Under the pieces are notes generated by a model. The model was not told the origin of the DNA. It searched no databases and saw nothing but the letters and a program-made list of their open reading frames with translations. From contig NZ_CP114039.1 of the NCBI RefSeq assembly GCF_026965535.1, forward strand, positions 8,911,461 through 8,975,460: DNA of 64,000 nt, read 5' to 3'. Of the stretch, positions 1 through 9,230 are shown piece by piece (position 1 is the first letter of the stretch; each line of letters opens with the position of its first letter). The DNA is from Corallococcus sp. NCRR. GTDB taxonomy: Bacteria > Myxococcota > Myxococcia > Myxococcales > Myxococcaceae. A program made the position numbers and the translations under genes.

Positions 1-696
1 GTGCGCGACGTGGACTGGAAGGCCACCGCGCGCCGGGGCAGGCCGGTGACGCGGGTGCTGGAGTCGGAGCGCTCGCAGGCGCTGATCATCTGCGTGGACG
101 CGGGGCGCTCCATGGCGGCCCAGGTGGACGGCCTCACGAAGTTGGATCACGCGGTGAACGCGGCGCTGTTCCTCGCCTTCGTGGCCATCCGCAACGGGGA
201 CCGCGTGGGCCTGGCGCTCTTCGCGGACGGAGTGAAGGCCTACCTGCCGCCCGCGGCGGGCCGGGGCCAGTACCGCAAGCTGGTGGACACGCTCTACTCC
301 GCGACGCCCAGCCTCACGTACGTGGACTACCTGGCGCTCTTCAAGGAGCTGAACGTGCGCCTCAACCGGCGCAGCCTGCTGTGCGTCTTCACGGACTTCC
401 TCGACGAGGAGCAGGCCGGAACGCTGGTGGCCCCGCTGCACCGGCTGGCCCGCCGCCACGTCCCGCTGTGCCTGTCCGTGAAGGACACCGCGCTCCAGAA
501 GCTGCTGCGCACGCCGCCCTCAGGTCCGGAGGAAGCCTTCCAGCACGCGGTGGCCTCGGAGCTGCTCACGGACCGCGAGGTGCTCAAGGCGCGCGTGAGC
601 AGGGGCGGCGTGCAGATGCTCGACGTCGCGCCGGACGAACTGAGCCTCGCGGCGGTGAACCGGTACCTCGACATCAAAGCGCGCGGCGTCCTGTAG
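1..696 (+). CDS. DUF58 / vWA-domain protein, 5' truncated by the window edge
   Basis: The reading frame is open from base 1, so the true start lies outside the window. The first visible residues, DVDWKATARRGRP, match the signature that ends the DUF58 motif, and a von Willebrand A-like fold follows (VDAGRSM as a MIDAS-like start, then FTDFLDEE). DUF58 proteins usually sit beside MoxR AAA ATPases, SpoIIM-type and RDD membrane proteins. A SpoIIM-family gene and an RDD gene both occur within the next 10 kb, which fits a dispersed form of that cluster. The biochemical role of the family is not settled; envelope or metal-dependent assembly functions are proposed. The stop codon runs into the ribosome-binding site of the GNAT gene. 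Confidence 0.85.
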   Translation: MRDVDWKATARRGRPVTRVLESERSQALIICVDAGRSMAAQVDGLTKLDHAVNAALFLAFVAIRNGDRVGLALFADGVKAYLPPAAGRGQYRKLVDTLYSATPSLTYVDYLALFKELNVRLNRRSLLCVFTDFLDEEQAGTLVAPLHRLARRHVPLCLSVKDTALQKLLRTPPSGPEEAFQHAVASELLTDREVLKARVSRGGVQMLDVAPDELSLAAVNRYLDIKARGVL

Positions 697-705
697 GAGC
701 CCACC

Positions 706-1221
706 ATGGCTTTCCAGACAGAGCACTTCACGGCGGTCCCCGTCGACGACAGCGACACGCACCTCCTGCAACCGCTCCTCGACCGCTGCGAGGACTACCA
801 CCAGATCGCCTACGGCCGTCCCGCGCTCCCGGACCAGGCCCGGAACATCCCCCGCGAGCGGCCCCCCAACCTCGCTCCCGGGCAGGGACACCTCTTCGCG
901 CTTCGCGACGCGCAAGGCGGCCTCGCGGGGATGCTCGAAGCCCTGCGTGACTTTCCGGCGCGGGGTGAGTGGTACATCGGCCTGCTGCTCCTCGCGCCGG
1001 AGGCCCGGGGCCACGGCCGGGGCGAGGCCGTGCTGAACGCCTACGCGGACCACGCGCGCGCGAACGGCGGCCGGCTGCTGCGCGTGGCGGTGGTGGAGCA
1101 CAACGAGGTCGGCCGCCGCTTCTGGACACGCGTGGGCTTCCAGCCGGAGCAATGGGTGGGCCCCATCGAGCAGGGCCTCCGGTGGAACCGGGTCCTGAAG
1201 ATGACCAAGGCCCTCGGCTAG
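706..1221 (+). CDS. GNAT-family N-acetyltransferase
   Basis: A 171-residue protein with the GNAT acetyl-CoA-binding motif A (LAPEARGHGRGEAVLNAY, about residues 100-117), followed by the C-terminal strand-helix NEVGRRFWTRVGFQP typical of the fold. It should transfer an acetyl group from acetyl-CoA to an amine; the substrate cannot be read from sequence. The start is supported by TAGGAGCCCACC directly before ATG, a Shine-Dalgarno that overlaps the stop of the DUF58 gene, so the two are probably co-transcribed. The stop overlaps the stop of the convergent pyrophosphatase gene by 4 bp. Confidence 0.85.
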   Translation: MAFQTEHFTAVPVDDSDTHLLQPLLDRCEDYHQIAYGRPALPDQARNIPRERPPNLAPGQGHLFALRDAQGGLAGMLEALRDFPARGEWYIGLLLLAPEARGHGRGEAVLNAYADHARANGGRLLRVAVVEHNEVGRRFWTRVGFQPEQWVGPIEQGLRWNRVLKMTKALG

Positions 1222-1655
1222 GCGCCCTCGCGCAGCCAGCCCACGAAGCGCGTGTCGGGCACGTCACCGCGCACGCGGTGCAGGCCCCGCTTGAACAGGG
1301 CATAGACGCGGAAGAAGCGCTCCAGGCCCGCGCGCTCCGAGGGCGTCATCGGGTGCGTTCCGCACACCACCTTCGGGTCACCCTTCCCCGCGTCGATGAA
1401 GCCCAGCACGGCCACCACCGGCACGCGCACGCGCTGCCCCTGCTGCAACCGAGGCCCCAGCACCACCGCGTCCAGCGGGTCCCCGTCATCCGACAGCAGG
1501 CCCGGGATGGAGCCGTAGTTGTATGGGCACGGCAGCGGCGACACGAAGTCCACCGAGCCATCCGCGCGCCGCTTCACCATGGAGAAGCGCGGGCACTCGA
1601 TCAGCACCTCCGGCTCGCGCGGCAACGGAGGCACGGCCAGGTCCGGCCCGCTCAT
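1218..1655 (-). CDS. soluble inorganic pyrophosphatase family protein (short form)
   Basis: A 145-residue family I pyrophosphatase-like protein. The metal-binding signature is DDGDPLDAVVL (about residues 48-58), preceded by the conserved FVSPLPCPYNYGSIPG. It is predicted to hydrolyse PPi to two phosphates with Mg2+. It is shorter than the usual 170-175 residues, and the C-terminal half is reduced, so activity is likely but not certain. The open frame extends much further upstream, but ATG at 1655 forms an ATGA overlap with the stop of the SpoIIM-family gene, indicating translational coupling. The gene is second in that minus-strand pair. Confidence 0.85.
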   Translation of the reverse strand: MSGPDLAVPPLPREPEVLIECPRFSMVKRRADGSVDFVSPLPCPYNYGSIPGLLSDDGDPLDAVVLGPRLQQGQRVRVPVVAVLGFIDAGKGDPKVVCGTHPMTPSERAGLERFFRVYALFKRGLHRVRGDVPDTRFVGWLREGA

Positions 1656-2665
1656 CCCGCCAGCTCCGCCGTGGCCCGCGCATCCCCGCGCCGGCCGCGC
1701 ATCCAGTCCGAGAGCAGGTACGCGTAGACGCCCGTCCCCACCGTGAGCGCGAAGCCAATCTTGAAGCCTACCGACAGCTTCGGCGGATGGATCTGCGACA
1801 CGGTGCCTTCGATGAAGCCCGCGAGCACGAACAGCACCAGCGTGCCGAACAGCAGCTTCACCGCCGTCACCGCCTCCTTGCGCAGCGCCTGCCCGCGAGA
1901 CAACCCGCCCGGCGCCACCATGCCCCGCGCGATGACGAGCCCCGCCGCGCCCGCGATGCAGATGGCCGAAATCTCCGGGATGCCGTGCGGCAATATCCAC
2001 GCCCAGAACCACCCGGCCATCCCCTTCGCCGCGTACACCTGCGCGAGCGCCCCCAGGAACAGGCCGTTGGTGAACAGCATCACCGCCGTGCCCAGCCCCA
2101 GCGTGATGCCCAGCGCGAACGCCAGGAACGCCACCTGGATGTTGTGCGTGAAGAGGAACGAGGAGAACTGGGCCTGCTCCTCCACCGTCATGCCCTTGCC
2201 CGCGGCCTCGTCCGCGGCGCGCTTCACGGGGTCCATGCTCAGGTGCTGCTCGGGCACCAGGTAGTGCGCGGCGTCCGGATCCACCACCATGCCCACGTAG
2301 CCGAAGCCCGCGCCCGCCAGGAACAACAGCACCGACGCCACGTACATGCGCCACTCGTGGTGCAGGAGCGCCGGGAAGCCGCGCGCCACGAACGCCCACA
2401 CGTCCGCGAACCGGGGCCGGCTGCCCGGGTACGTCAGCGCGTACGCGCGGCCCACCAGGTCGTTGAGGTACGCGCTCACGTCCGCGGAGCCGCTGCGCGC
2501 GCGCACCCACAGCAGGTCGCTGGAGACGGCGCGGTACAGCTTCCCCAACGAGCGGGCCTCGTCCAGGCTCAGCTTGCGCAGCCCCTCGCCCTCGGACTTG
2601 TCCAGCAGCGACTCCAGTTGCTGCCAGCGCGGGCGCCGCGTCTCGATGAACTCCGCCATCTCCAT
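1652..2665 (-). CDS. SpoIIM / DUF95-family integral membrane protein
   Basis: A 337-residue protein with a soluble helical N-terminal third (about residues 1-105, including FIETRRPRWQQLESLL), followed by about five or six hydrophobic segments (for example VASVLLFLAGAGFGYVGMVV and LLFGTLVLFVLAGFIEG). This layout, and the loop FSSFLFTHNIQVAFLAFALG, are typical of bacterial stage II sporulation protein M homologues found in non-sporing bacteria next to RDD and DUF58 genes. In Bacillus SpoIIM acts in septal peptidoglycan removal; here an envelope role is only an inference. It is translationally coupled to the downstream pyrophosphatase. Confidence 0.85.
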   Translation of the reverse strand: MEMAEFIETRRPRWQQLESLLDKSEGEGLRKLSLDEARSLGKLYRAVSSDLLWVRARSGSADVSAYLNDLVGRAYALTYPGSRPRFADVWAFVARGFPALLHHEWRMYVASVLLFLAGAGFGYVGMVVDPDAAHYLVPEQHLSMDPVKRAADEAAGKGMTVEEQAQFSSFLFTHNIQVAFLAFALGITLGLGTAVMLFTNGLFLGALAQVYAAKGMAGWFWAWILPHGIPEISAICIAGAAGLVIARGMVAPGGLSRGQALRKEAVTAVKLLFGTLVLFVLAGFIEGTVSQIHPPKLSVGFKIGFALTVGTGVYAYLLSDWMRGRRGDARATAELAG

Positions 2666-2697
2666 GGGCCCACTCTAACCGAGCCCGGAAACGGCGA

Positions 2698-2740
2698 GGC
2701 GCCGGCCGCCCTCCCCGTCTCGAGGGAGGACTCCGGCGCC
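2698..2740 (-). terminator. hairpin terminator downstream of the 5'-nucleotidase gene
   Basis: GGCGCCGG pairs with CCGGCGCC, with an inner CCCTCCC/GGAGGG extension, giving a strong GC hairpin. Read on the minus strand it follows the stop at 2767 and is trailed by a short T run (GTTTCC), so it most likely ends the 5'-nucleotidase transcript before the SpoIIM-family gene. Confidence 0.55.
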
Positions 2741-2766
2741 CCGGTGCTTCAGGACCGCGAAGCGCG

Positions 2767-4338
2767 CTACTTGATGAACTTCTCCAGCGGCTTCGCCTCG
2801 GTGGAGGCCTGGGCCTCCGTCCACTCGACGACCGGCGTCTGCCACGCCATGCCCGTCTCCGCCGGATCGGTGTCCAGCTTCTCGAAGTCGAAGCCGTCAC
2901 CGCCGAAGTACAGGTACTCCACCGTGGCGACCGTGTACTCCTTCTTGGGGTCCAGCGCCTTGCCCTGGGCGTCCTTGAACTTGCCCTTGCCCGCCGCGGT
3001 GAAGCCGGCCACGAGCGCGTCCGGGTTCGCCAGTTGCTTGGCCAGGTCCTCGCCCTTGAGCTTCACGGTGAGCAGCGAGTTCTCGAACGGCATCGCCGAG
3101 TACACGCTGCCCAGCGTCACGTCGCCCTTGGCCAGCCCGTTGCGGATGCCGCCCTTGTTGAGGATGGCCCCGTCGGCGTTGAGCTGCGTGCGCACCGCGC
3201 CCGCCACCCACTTCGCCATCAGCGGCGAGTCCTGCGGGATGCCCGTCTTGGTGAAGCCGATCTTCCGGCCCAGCGCCTGGTCCACCTTCGTCTGCCACTC
3301 CGCGATGCGCTTCGCCGTCTCCGCGTCCGGCGTGCCGCCCGCAACCTGGACGACCTTCGTGTCCACGCCGGTCAGCTTCTGGCCCGCCGCCTTCGACGGG
3401 TCGAACTTCAGCTGCGCGCGCAGGTACGAATCAAAGCCACGGCCCAGCGACGCGTAGGTGGTGTCGCCTTCCGTCTTCACGCCCGGGGCGTCCGTGCCGC
3501 AGCGGCCACCGGCCACCAGCGACACCTTCCAGTCCGCGTGCTTCGCGAGCACCGGCTGCAGGTCCGTGGGGCACTGGTCCGCGACAATCACCACCACGTC
3601 CGCGCCCGCCTTGCGCGCCTCCGGAACGGCCGTGTTCAGCGCGTCCTCGTTGGGGGTGACCTCCAGGCCCTCCGCGCGGCCGGACATCGCCGTGCGCACC
3701 GTCTTCTGCGAGGTGAGGCCCACCACCGCAATCTTCAGGCCCCGCCGCTCGTACACCTGGAACGCGGGCATGGACAGGTCCTTGGCCAGCGTCGCGTCCG
3801 TCACCTTCAGGTTCGCCGCCAGGAAGGGGAACCCCCCGGCCGTGCGGTTCTTCAGGAAGGAATCCTTGGCGTACGACAGCTCGTGGTTGCCCAGAGCGGA
3901 GGCCGCATAGCCCATGTGCCCCATCACTTCGGCCGTCGGAGCCCCCAGGAAGAACGAGGAGATGGCCGGGCCCGTCCACAGGTCGCCCGTCGTCAGGGCG
4001 AGCGTGCCGGCATCCGGACAGGTCGCCTGGCCGTCCTTCAGCGGACCGGCACAGTGCTTTTCATCATTCACCCAGCGGCCCATCAGCTCCGCGGCGCCGC
4101 CCTTGCCCTCCACGGGCAGCAGCTGGCCACGGGCGCTGCCGGTGACGAGCACCGTCACTTCATTGGGCACGGCGGGCTTCGCGGGCTCGGCCGCGGGAGG
4201 CGGCGTGGCCGGGGCTGGCGGGGGAGTCTTCTCACAACCCGCGAGGGCTCCCAGGGCGAGGACCAGCGCGCCGGACGACAGCGTGAGCTGGCGGGTAGGA
4301 CGACGGAAGGGACGCAGCGAGAGAAGGTTCGGGTTCAC
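2767..4338 (-). CDS. 5'-nucleotidase / UshA-like metallophosphoesterase lipoprotein
   Basis: A 523-residue protein from a GTG start. The lipoprotein signal ends in LAGC (Cys35), followed by a Pro/Ala linker, then a calcineurin-like phosphoesterase domain (about residues 58-290) and a 5'-nucleotidase C-terminal domain (about 330-500, with NKGGIRNGLAKGDVT, the GG-I-R substrate-binding element). It would act on nucleotides or phosphate esters in the periplasm or at the outer membrane. TGDLWTG and ALGNHELSY match metal-binding blocks II and III, but the first block, normally D-x-H-G, reads TGSARGQLLP, so one metal site may be lost. It lies divergently from the membrane protein at 4381 with only 42 bp between. 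Confidence 0.82.
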   Translation of the reverse strand: MNPNLLSLRPFRRPTRQLTLSSGALVLALGALAGCEKTPPPAPATPPPAAEPAKPAVPNEVTVLVTGSARGQLLPVEGKGGAAELMGRWVNDEKHCAGPLKDGQATCPDAGTLALTTGDLWTGPAISSFFLGAPTAEVMGHMGYAASALGNHELSYAKDSFLKNRTAGGFPFLAANLKVTDATLAKDLSMPAFQVYERRGLKIAVVGLTSQKTVRTAMSGRAEGLEVTPNEDALNTAVPEARKAGADVVVIVADQCPTDLQPVLAKHADWKVSLVAGGRCGTDAPGVKTEGDTTYASLGRGFDSYLRAQLKFDPSKAAGQKLTGVDTKVVQVAGGTPDAETAKRIAEWQTKVDQALGRKIGFTKTGIPQDSPLMAKWVAGAVRTQLNADGAILNKGGIRNGLAKGDVTLGSVYSAMPFENSLLTVKLKGEDLAKQLANPDALVAGFTAAGKGKFKDAQGKALDPKKEYTVATVEYLYFGGDGFDFEKLDTDPAETGMAWQTPVVEWTEAQASTEAKPLEKFIK

Positions 4339-4380
4339 GGCCCGGCCTTTAGCACATCCCCGCCGTGGTAGCGTGACGCA

Positions 4381-5922
4381 ATGACGGGCATGAAAGGCAA
4401 GGATTTCAAGCCTTTACAGGAGGAGAAGGACGGCGGGACTCCCAGCGGAAAAGGGAGCTTCCAGGGCCGGAACTTCGCCTCGGAGCTGTGGGGCGAGGTC
4501 CGGGGTGGCGCCGAGCACTTCCAGTCCACGAAGGGCCAGTTGCCCAAAGGCCGCATCCGCCAGTTCTTCTATGGGGTGGCCCTGCCCTTCCACATCGCCC
4601 GCGTCACGCTCGCGAGCCCCGCGGTCCGCGCCACCTACGTGAAGGTGACCGCGCTCCAGACCGCGTTCCTGCTGGCCATCGCCGCAGGGTGGGCGTTCCA
4701 CGAGTTCACCGGCGACACGCGGGAGGAGACGCAGGAGCGGCGGGAGGAGACGCCCAAGGTCCGGGCCGCGCGTGAGAAGGCGCAGGCCCGGATTGATCAA
4801 CGGGCCAGGGAGCTGGAGGCCGCGAAGGGCGATCCCACCGCCATGAAGAACGCGCTCGCCGCGCTCATCCACGAGGCCGTCAACGCCGGCAAGAGCGGCG
4901 ACCTCCCCCCGGAAGAAGCCGCCACCGCCGCGGAGGACGCGGCGGATGAAGCCGCCGCCGCCACTGAAGAGGCGAAGGCGGAGCACGAAGAGGCCGAACA
5001 GGAGGCCCGGGCGGCGGCGCCGCGAGCCGGCTCCGCCCAGGACACCGAGGACACCGCCACACCCGAGGCGGACGCGGACGCGGAAGACTCCCTGGGGGAT
5101 CAGCTCTCCGCCGCCATCCGGGCGGAGGTGGAGGCAGCGCTCCGGGACGTCCCGGAGGCGAATGCGAAGGGCCCGCGCATCCAGAAGGAGCCCCAGAAGA
5201 AGGGGTTCAACATCGACGCGCCCACCGTGCGCAACGGCACCTTCTTCCTGGGCAGCTGGGAGTTCTGGGCGCTCTTCTTCGGCTCGCTGAGCGCGGTGCA
5301 GTGGATCGTCGTCGCCCTGTCGCGCGACTACCACACGGTCATCTCCCGCGAGGCCAGCCTCGCCACCGGCGTGCCGCCCGAGGACCCCGACATCACCCCG
5401 CACGTGCGCCTCAACGTCCCCTGGCTGCGCGCCAAGCTCCAGCGCCGCTGGAGGGCCTTCCTGCTGTTCGTGATGGGGGTGCCCGCCCTGGTGCTGCTGT
5501 GCATCCCGCTGTGCTGGTTCCCGAAGTCGTTCACCGTCCTCAGCAGCCTCTGGGGCTTCTGGTGGCTGCTCGTCTTCACCGCCGCCAAGAGCGACCGCGC
5601 GTGGATGGCCCCCGTCACGCGCCCGCCCTGGTTCGTGCGCGTCTGGAGCCGGCTGCCCACCCACGGGTCCTTCCGCTGGGTCATGTCGGGCCTCGCCCGG
5701 CGTTCGGAGAGCGTCGCCGCGCCCATCGCCGCGGTGGAGCGTCAGCCGTGGGTGTTCGCGGGGCTCGCGCTCACGCGGTTCGTGGGCAGCCTCCCGCCGC
5801 TGCGCTGCTTCACGCGGCCGTTCATCCCGGTAGCCTCGGCGCACCTGCTGGGACTGGATCCGGTGCAGCCGCCCGCGCTCAAGAGCGGTGAAGCGCCGCC
5901 CCCGCACGGCGCGGGGGACTGA
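4381..5922 (+). CDS. uncharacterised coiled-coil membrane protein
   Basis: A 513-residue protein I do not recognise. One hydrophobic segment lies near residues 95-112 (TAFLLAIAAGWAFHEF). A long charged Glu/Ala/Lys-rich stretch follows (about 118-245) with strong coiled-coil character and low complexity. Further membrane segments are near 285-308 (FWALFFGSLSAVQWIVVALS), 358-378 and 384-402. The C-terminal 90 residues are again soluble. It is convergent with the 1034-residue fusion gene; the stops are adjacent. Nothing nearby fixes its role. Expression is supported only by coding character and the clean ATG start. Confidence 0.7.
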   Translation: MTGMKGKDFKPLQEEKDGGTPSGKGSFQGRNFASELWGEVRGGAEHFQSTKGQLPKGRIRQFFYGVALPFHIARVTLASPAVRATYVKVTALQTAFLLAIAAGWAFHEFTGDTREETQERREETPKVRAAREKAQARIDQRARELEAAKGDPTAMKNALAALIHEAVNAGKSGDLPPEEAATAAEDAADEAAAATEEAKAEHEEAEQEARAAAPRAGSAQDTEDTATPEADADAEDSLGDQLSAAIRAEVEAALRDVPEANAKGPRIQKEPQKKGFNIDAPTVRNGTFFLGSWEFWALFFGSLSAVQWIVVALSRDYHTVISREASLATGVPPEDPDITPHVRLNVPWLRAKLQRRWRAFLLFVMGVPALVLLCIPLCWFPKSFTVLSSLWGFWWLLVFTAAKSDRAWMAPVTRPPWFVRVWSRLPTHGSFRWVMSGLARRSESVAAPIAAVERQPWVFAGLALTRFVGSLPPLRCFTRPFIPVASAHLLGLDPVQPPALKSGEAPPPHGAGD

Positions 5923-5923
5923 C

Positions 5924-8900
5924 TCACACGTCCGAGGGCGCGTTGCCTTCGGGCGGCAGGCCGCCAATGCCCTCCAGCGGCGCGTGGGGCTGTTGGGGGG
6001 CGCCCAGCTCCAGCCGCTGGCCCTCCTCACGGCGCGCGGGCAGGTCGATGACGCTCTGGAGCTGCTGGCTCACGGAGCGGAAGAAGCCGGTGAGCAGCTC
6101 CGGCCGGTCCGCGAGCAGGTCCAGGAAGTCGCGCCGGTCGATGACGAGCACGCGCGAGTCCACCGCGGCCACCATGTCCGTGGGCCGGGGCGCGCCGTCC
6201 AGCAGGCTCACCTCGCCAATGGCCTCCTTCGCCTGGAAGCGCAGCACGTGCTCGCCGTTGCGGAACGCGTCCACCGCGCCCTCGACGATGACGTAGAGCG
6301 CGTCGCCCGGGTCGCCCTGGCTGTAGAGCCGCTGGCCCGCCTTGAAGGACGCCTCGCGCGCCACCTCCGCGATGGCGGCGATGTCATCCACGTCGCTCTG
6401 CGAGAAGACGCTCACGCCCTCCAGGGCGAACATCCGTTGGACGATGGTATCGCTCATGTCACCCTCCTGCGGGAGCACGTCCAGGCCATTCACCCGCGCC
6501 ACGTGGCGGGCGCACGCGCGCAGCACCAGGTCCTCACTCTGCACGAGCCCCGCCAGCCGCCGCCACAGACGGCCCGGCGCTCCGGGCGGCAACTCGCGGT
6601 GGTGGGCCTCCACCTGCTCCATCACCAGCTCGCGCTCCTCCTGCGCGACCAGGTTCTCCAGCAGCTCCAGCGCATAGGCGCGGCGGCGCGAATCGTTGCC
6701 CACCAGGTGCTGGTGGATGCGGCGCATGGCCTGCGGCGGGTGCAGGAGGCCCAACAGGAAGAACGACAGCTCCAGCGCCTGATCCAACCGGTCGCCCACC
6801 GCGCGGGTGAGCAGCGACTGGGGGCCCAGCGCGGCCTGCACGTCGCGGAAGGCGCCCACCAGCTGGCGGTACGTGTCGCGGCGGCGGCCCAGCGCCTCGT
6901 GGATGCGGTCCACGTCCACCGGGTGGTCCGGCTGCTCCTCACGCAGACGCGACAGCTGCGCGCCGATGCGGAAGTGCAGCGCCGCGTCGTCGCGCACGTT
7001 GGAGAACAGGAGCGCGTTGAGCGCCGCGGATGAACCGATGCCGCGCAGCACGCGGGGCAGTTGCATCCGCATGGCCAGCGGCGCGGCCTTGTTGTTGAGC
7101 TGCAGCTCCAACAGCGGCGTCACCGCGTCGCCCAGCTGCACCAGCGACTCGCGCGCGGCGGGACGCTCCTCGCGCCAGCCGAGGAACGGCAGGAGGCGCG
7201 GCGCCAGCTCCACGTAGCCGCCCTCCCCCACCGCCCCCAGCGCCACGCGCCGCACGGAGATGTCCATGTCCTCCAGGTAGAGCGACAGCTGCCCCGCGAA
7301 CCGGGGGTCCTTCAGCCGGCCCAAGAGCCGCGCCACCTCGCGCCGCTCGGCCACGGGCGCGTGGTCGCCCTTCGCCAGCAACTCGCGCAGCGACTCCAGC
7401 GCCGCGGAGTTGCCCTGCGTGCGCATCAGCGCGCCAATCGCCGCGCAGCGCAGGCCCACGTCGGCGCTGGTGAGCAGCGGCGGCAACAGCCGCTCCGCGC
7501 GCTCCGGGGACAGCCGCGCCAGGGCCCACACGGCCTGGTCGCGGGGGCGCCGGGGGCCCTCCTCCACCAGCCGCTCCAGCATGGGCGCCAGCTCCCGGGC
7601 CTCGAAGGACAGGGCCAGCGTCACGCCGCGCTCCTGCACGCGCTCGTGGGGATGGGAGAGGAGCGCGGCCAGGTGCTGCCGCAGGGGCGCGGCCTCCGCC
7701 TGCTCCAGCATGTCCACCGCGCGCAGCACCCGCTCCGGCGTGGGCGCGCCCAGCGCCTCCACCAGCAGCTTCTGCGCCTCGCCGCCCAGCTCCACCTCTT
7801 CCTCTTCGTGCGCGCCCACCTGCTCGCCCAGCGCCGTGAGGTACGCGGGCTTCAGGCGCACGAGCAGCAGCCCCAGCGCGGCGCACAGCCCCACCACCGC
7901 CACCGCCATGGTGATGCCGTTGGCGCCCCGGCCCGCGCCGATGAGCAACAGGCCCGCGAGCACCACGCCGCCCTTGCGCAAAAGGCCATCCACCGCGCTG
8001 CGCAGCCCCTCGCGCTGCTCGTCCGGCACCGCCGCGTAGAGCAGCTGGATGCCCACCGGCAGGATGGAGTAGCTGACCGCCGTCTCCACCAGCCGCAGCA
8101 GGTGCACCGGCCACAGCTGCCCGGTGGCCAGCGTGGCGCCCGCCAGCGGCGCGAGCACCAGCGGCACCAGCGCCAGGTACATCAGCAGGCCCATGCGCTT
8201 GAGCAGCCGCTCCGCCACGAGCAGCTGGAACGCCACGCAAAACAGGCCAATCCACAACTGGAGCGAGCCGAACAGCGCCGCCAGCCCGTCCTCGCTCAGC
8301 GTGCCCTCCACGCGCAGGCGGAAGAGGTAGTCCACGAAGGACGACAGCACCGCGAACGCGATGCCCAGCGCCGCCAGCACCTGCGCGTAGGGGCTCTCCC
8401 CCAGGTAGCTCCACGCCGGGAACCACGCCTGCAGCGACCGCGCGCGCGGGGGCGGCGCCGGCTCCGCCTTGTGCAGGTGGTGGAAGATGGCGCCCGCGGC
8501 CAGCAGGCTCACCGCGCCGCTCACCACCACCGCGGGCGTGCCCAGCCGCACCGCCAGCGCCTGCACCAGCAGACCGCCCGCGATGCCGCCGCCCATGCCA
8601 AAGCCATTGAGCACGGTGAAGGCCCGGCGCGCCTCGCGCGCGTCGAACGCGGACGCCATGCGGCCCCAGAAGCGGAACGACACGAACGTGCTGAAGCAGT
8701 CCGCGAACAGGTACAGCGCCAGCGCCGGCATGCGCTGCCCCGCGGACAGCGCCGCCGCCAGCCCCAGCGCAAGCACCCCGCCCACCCCGGTGAGGATGCC
8801 CGGGGACTCCGTGGGCGCGTCCGGCCGGCCGCGCGGCAACAGCGTCAGCGACGCCGTCATCAACGCACCCAGGAGGTAGAGGTACGGCAGCGCCTGGGAC

Positions 8901-9028
8901 TCGAAGCGCGACAACACCAGCGCGTTCGCGGACGTCTTGAGCTGCGTCACTCCCGCGATGAGCGCGAACTGGAACGCACCCGCCGGCAGGACGCGGCGGT
9001 TCCAGGATGAGGGTTCAGAAGGGGCCAC
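5924..9028 (-). CDS. transporter-like protein fused to HEAT repeats and a cyclic-nucleotide-binding domain
   Basis: A 1034-residue protein from a GTG start with three parts. Residues about 15-410 hold around twelve hydrophobic segments and resemble the MFS-like/ADP-ATP translocase (Tlc) superfamily (ALYLFADCFSTFVSFRFWGR, VLNGFGMGGGIAGGLL). Residues about 430-830 are helical HEAT-type repeats (LLSHPHERVQERGVTLALSF, LLTSADVGLRCAAIGALMRT). Residues about 870-1000 form a cNMP-binding (CRP-like) domain with GDPGDALYVIVEGAVDAF and IGEVSLLDGAPRPTDMVAA, including the G-E of the phosphate-binding cassette. A transport or sensing role gated by cAMP or c-di-nucleotides is inference. The gene is divergent from the RDD gene. 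Confidence 0.82.
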   Translation of the reverse strand: MAPSEPSSWNRRVLPAGAFQFALIAGVTQLKTSANALVLSRFESQALPYLYLLGALMTASLTLLPRGRPDAPTESPGILTGVGGVLALGLAAALSAGQRMPALALYLFADCFSTFVSFRFWGRMASAFDAREARRAFTVLNGFGMGGGIAGGLLVQALAVRLGTPAVVVSGAVSLLAAGAIFHHLHKAEPAPPPRARSLQAWFPAWSYLGESPYAQVLAALGIAFAVLSSFVDYLFRLRVEGTLSEDGLAALFGSLQLWIGLFCVAFQLLVAERLLKRMGLLMYLALVPLVLAPLAGATLATGQLWPVHLLRLVETAVSYSILPVGIQLLYAAVPDEQREGLRSAVDGLLRKGGVVLAGLLLIGAGRGANGITMAVAVVGLCAALGLLLVRLKPAYLTALGEQVGAHEEEEVELGGEAQKLLVEALGAPTPERVLRAVDMLEQAEAAPLRQHLAALLSHPHERVQERGVTLALSFEARELAPMLERLVEEGPRRPRDQAVWALARLSPERAERLLPPLLTSADVGLRCAAIGALMRTQGNSAALESLRELLAKGDHAPVAERREVARLLGRLKDPRFAGQLSLYLEDMDISVRRVALGAVGEGGYVELAPRLLPFLGWREERPAARESLVQLGDAVTPLLELQLNNKAAPLAMRMQLPRVLRGIGSSAALNALLFSNVRDDAALHFRIGAQLSRLREEQPDHPVDVDRIHEALGRRRDTYRQLVGAFRDVQAALGPQSLLTRAVGDRLDQALELSFFLLGLLHPPQAMRRIHQHLVGNDSRRRAYALELLENLVAQEERELVMEQVEAHHRELPPGAPGRLWRRLAGLVQSEDLVLRACARHVARVNGLDVLPQEGDMSDTIVQRMFALEGVSVFSQSDVDDIAAIAEVAREASFKAGQRLYSQGDPGDALYVIVEGAVDAFRNGEHVLRFQAKEAIGEVSLLDGAPRPTDMVAAVDSRVLVIDRRDFLDLLADRPELLTGFFRSVSQQLQSVIDLPARREEGQRLELGAPQQPHAPLEGIGGLPPEGNAPSDV

Positions 9029-9230
9029 GGGCGCGGGGATGCGGACAGGATAACGTGGAGCCCGCTATTCACGAATACCACTCTTCAGGTCCCGCGAGCA
9101 TCCACCCTCCCGTCCAGGCCGGCCGCCCGCCTGCCCGGCATCAGGACCGGGAGTCCTTGCGGCCCCCACGAAAGAGGTCACTCCGTGGAGCCCCACGGAA
9201 CGCGGGCCGCGTGGCGTACACTCCGGCGCC

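Noticed and set aside
1656..2900. Upstream extension of the pyrophosphatase frame
   Set aside because: It is an Arg/Gly/Ala-rich shadow of the SpoIIM-family gene; the ATGA overlap fixes the real start at 1655.
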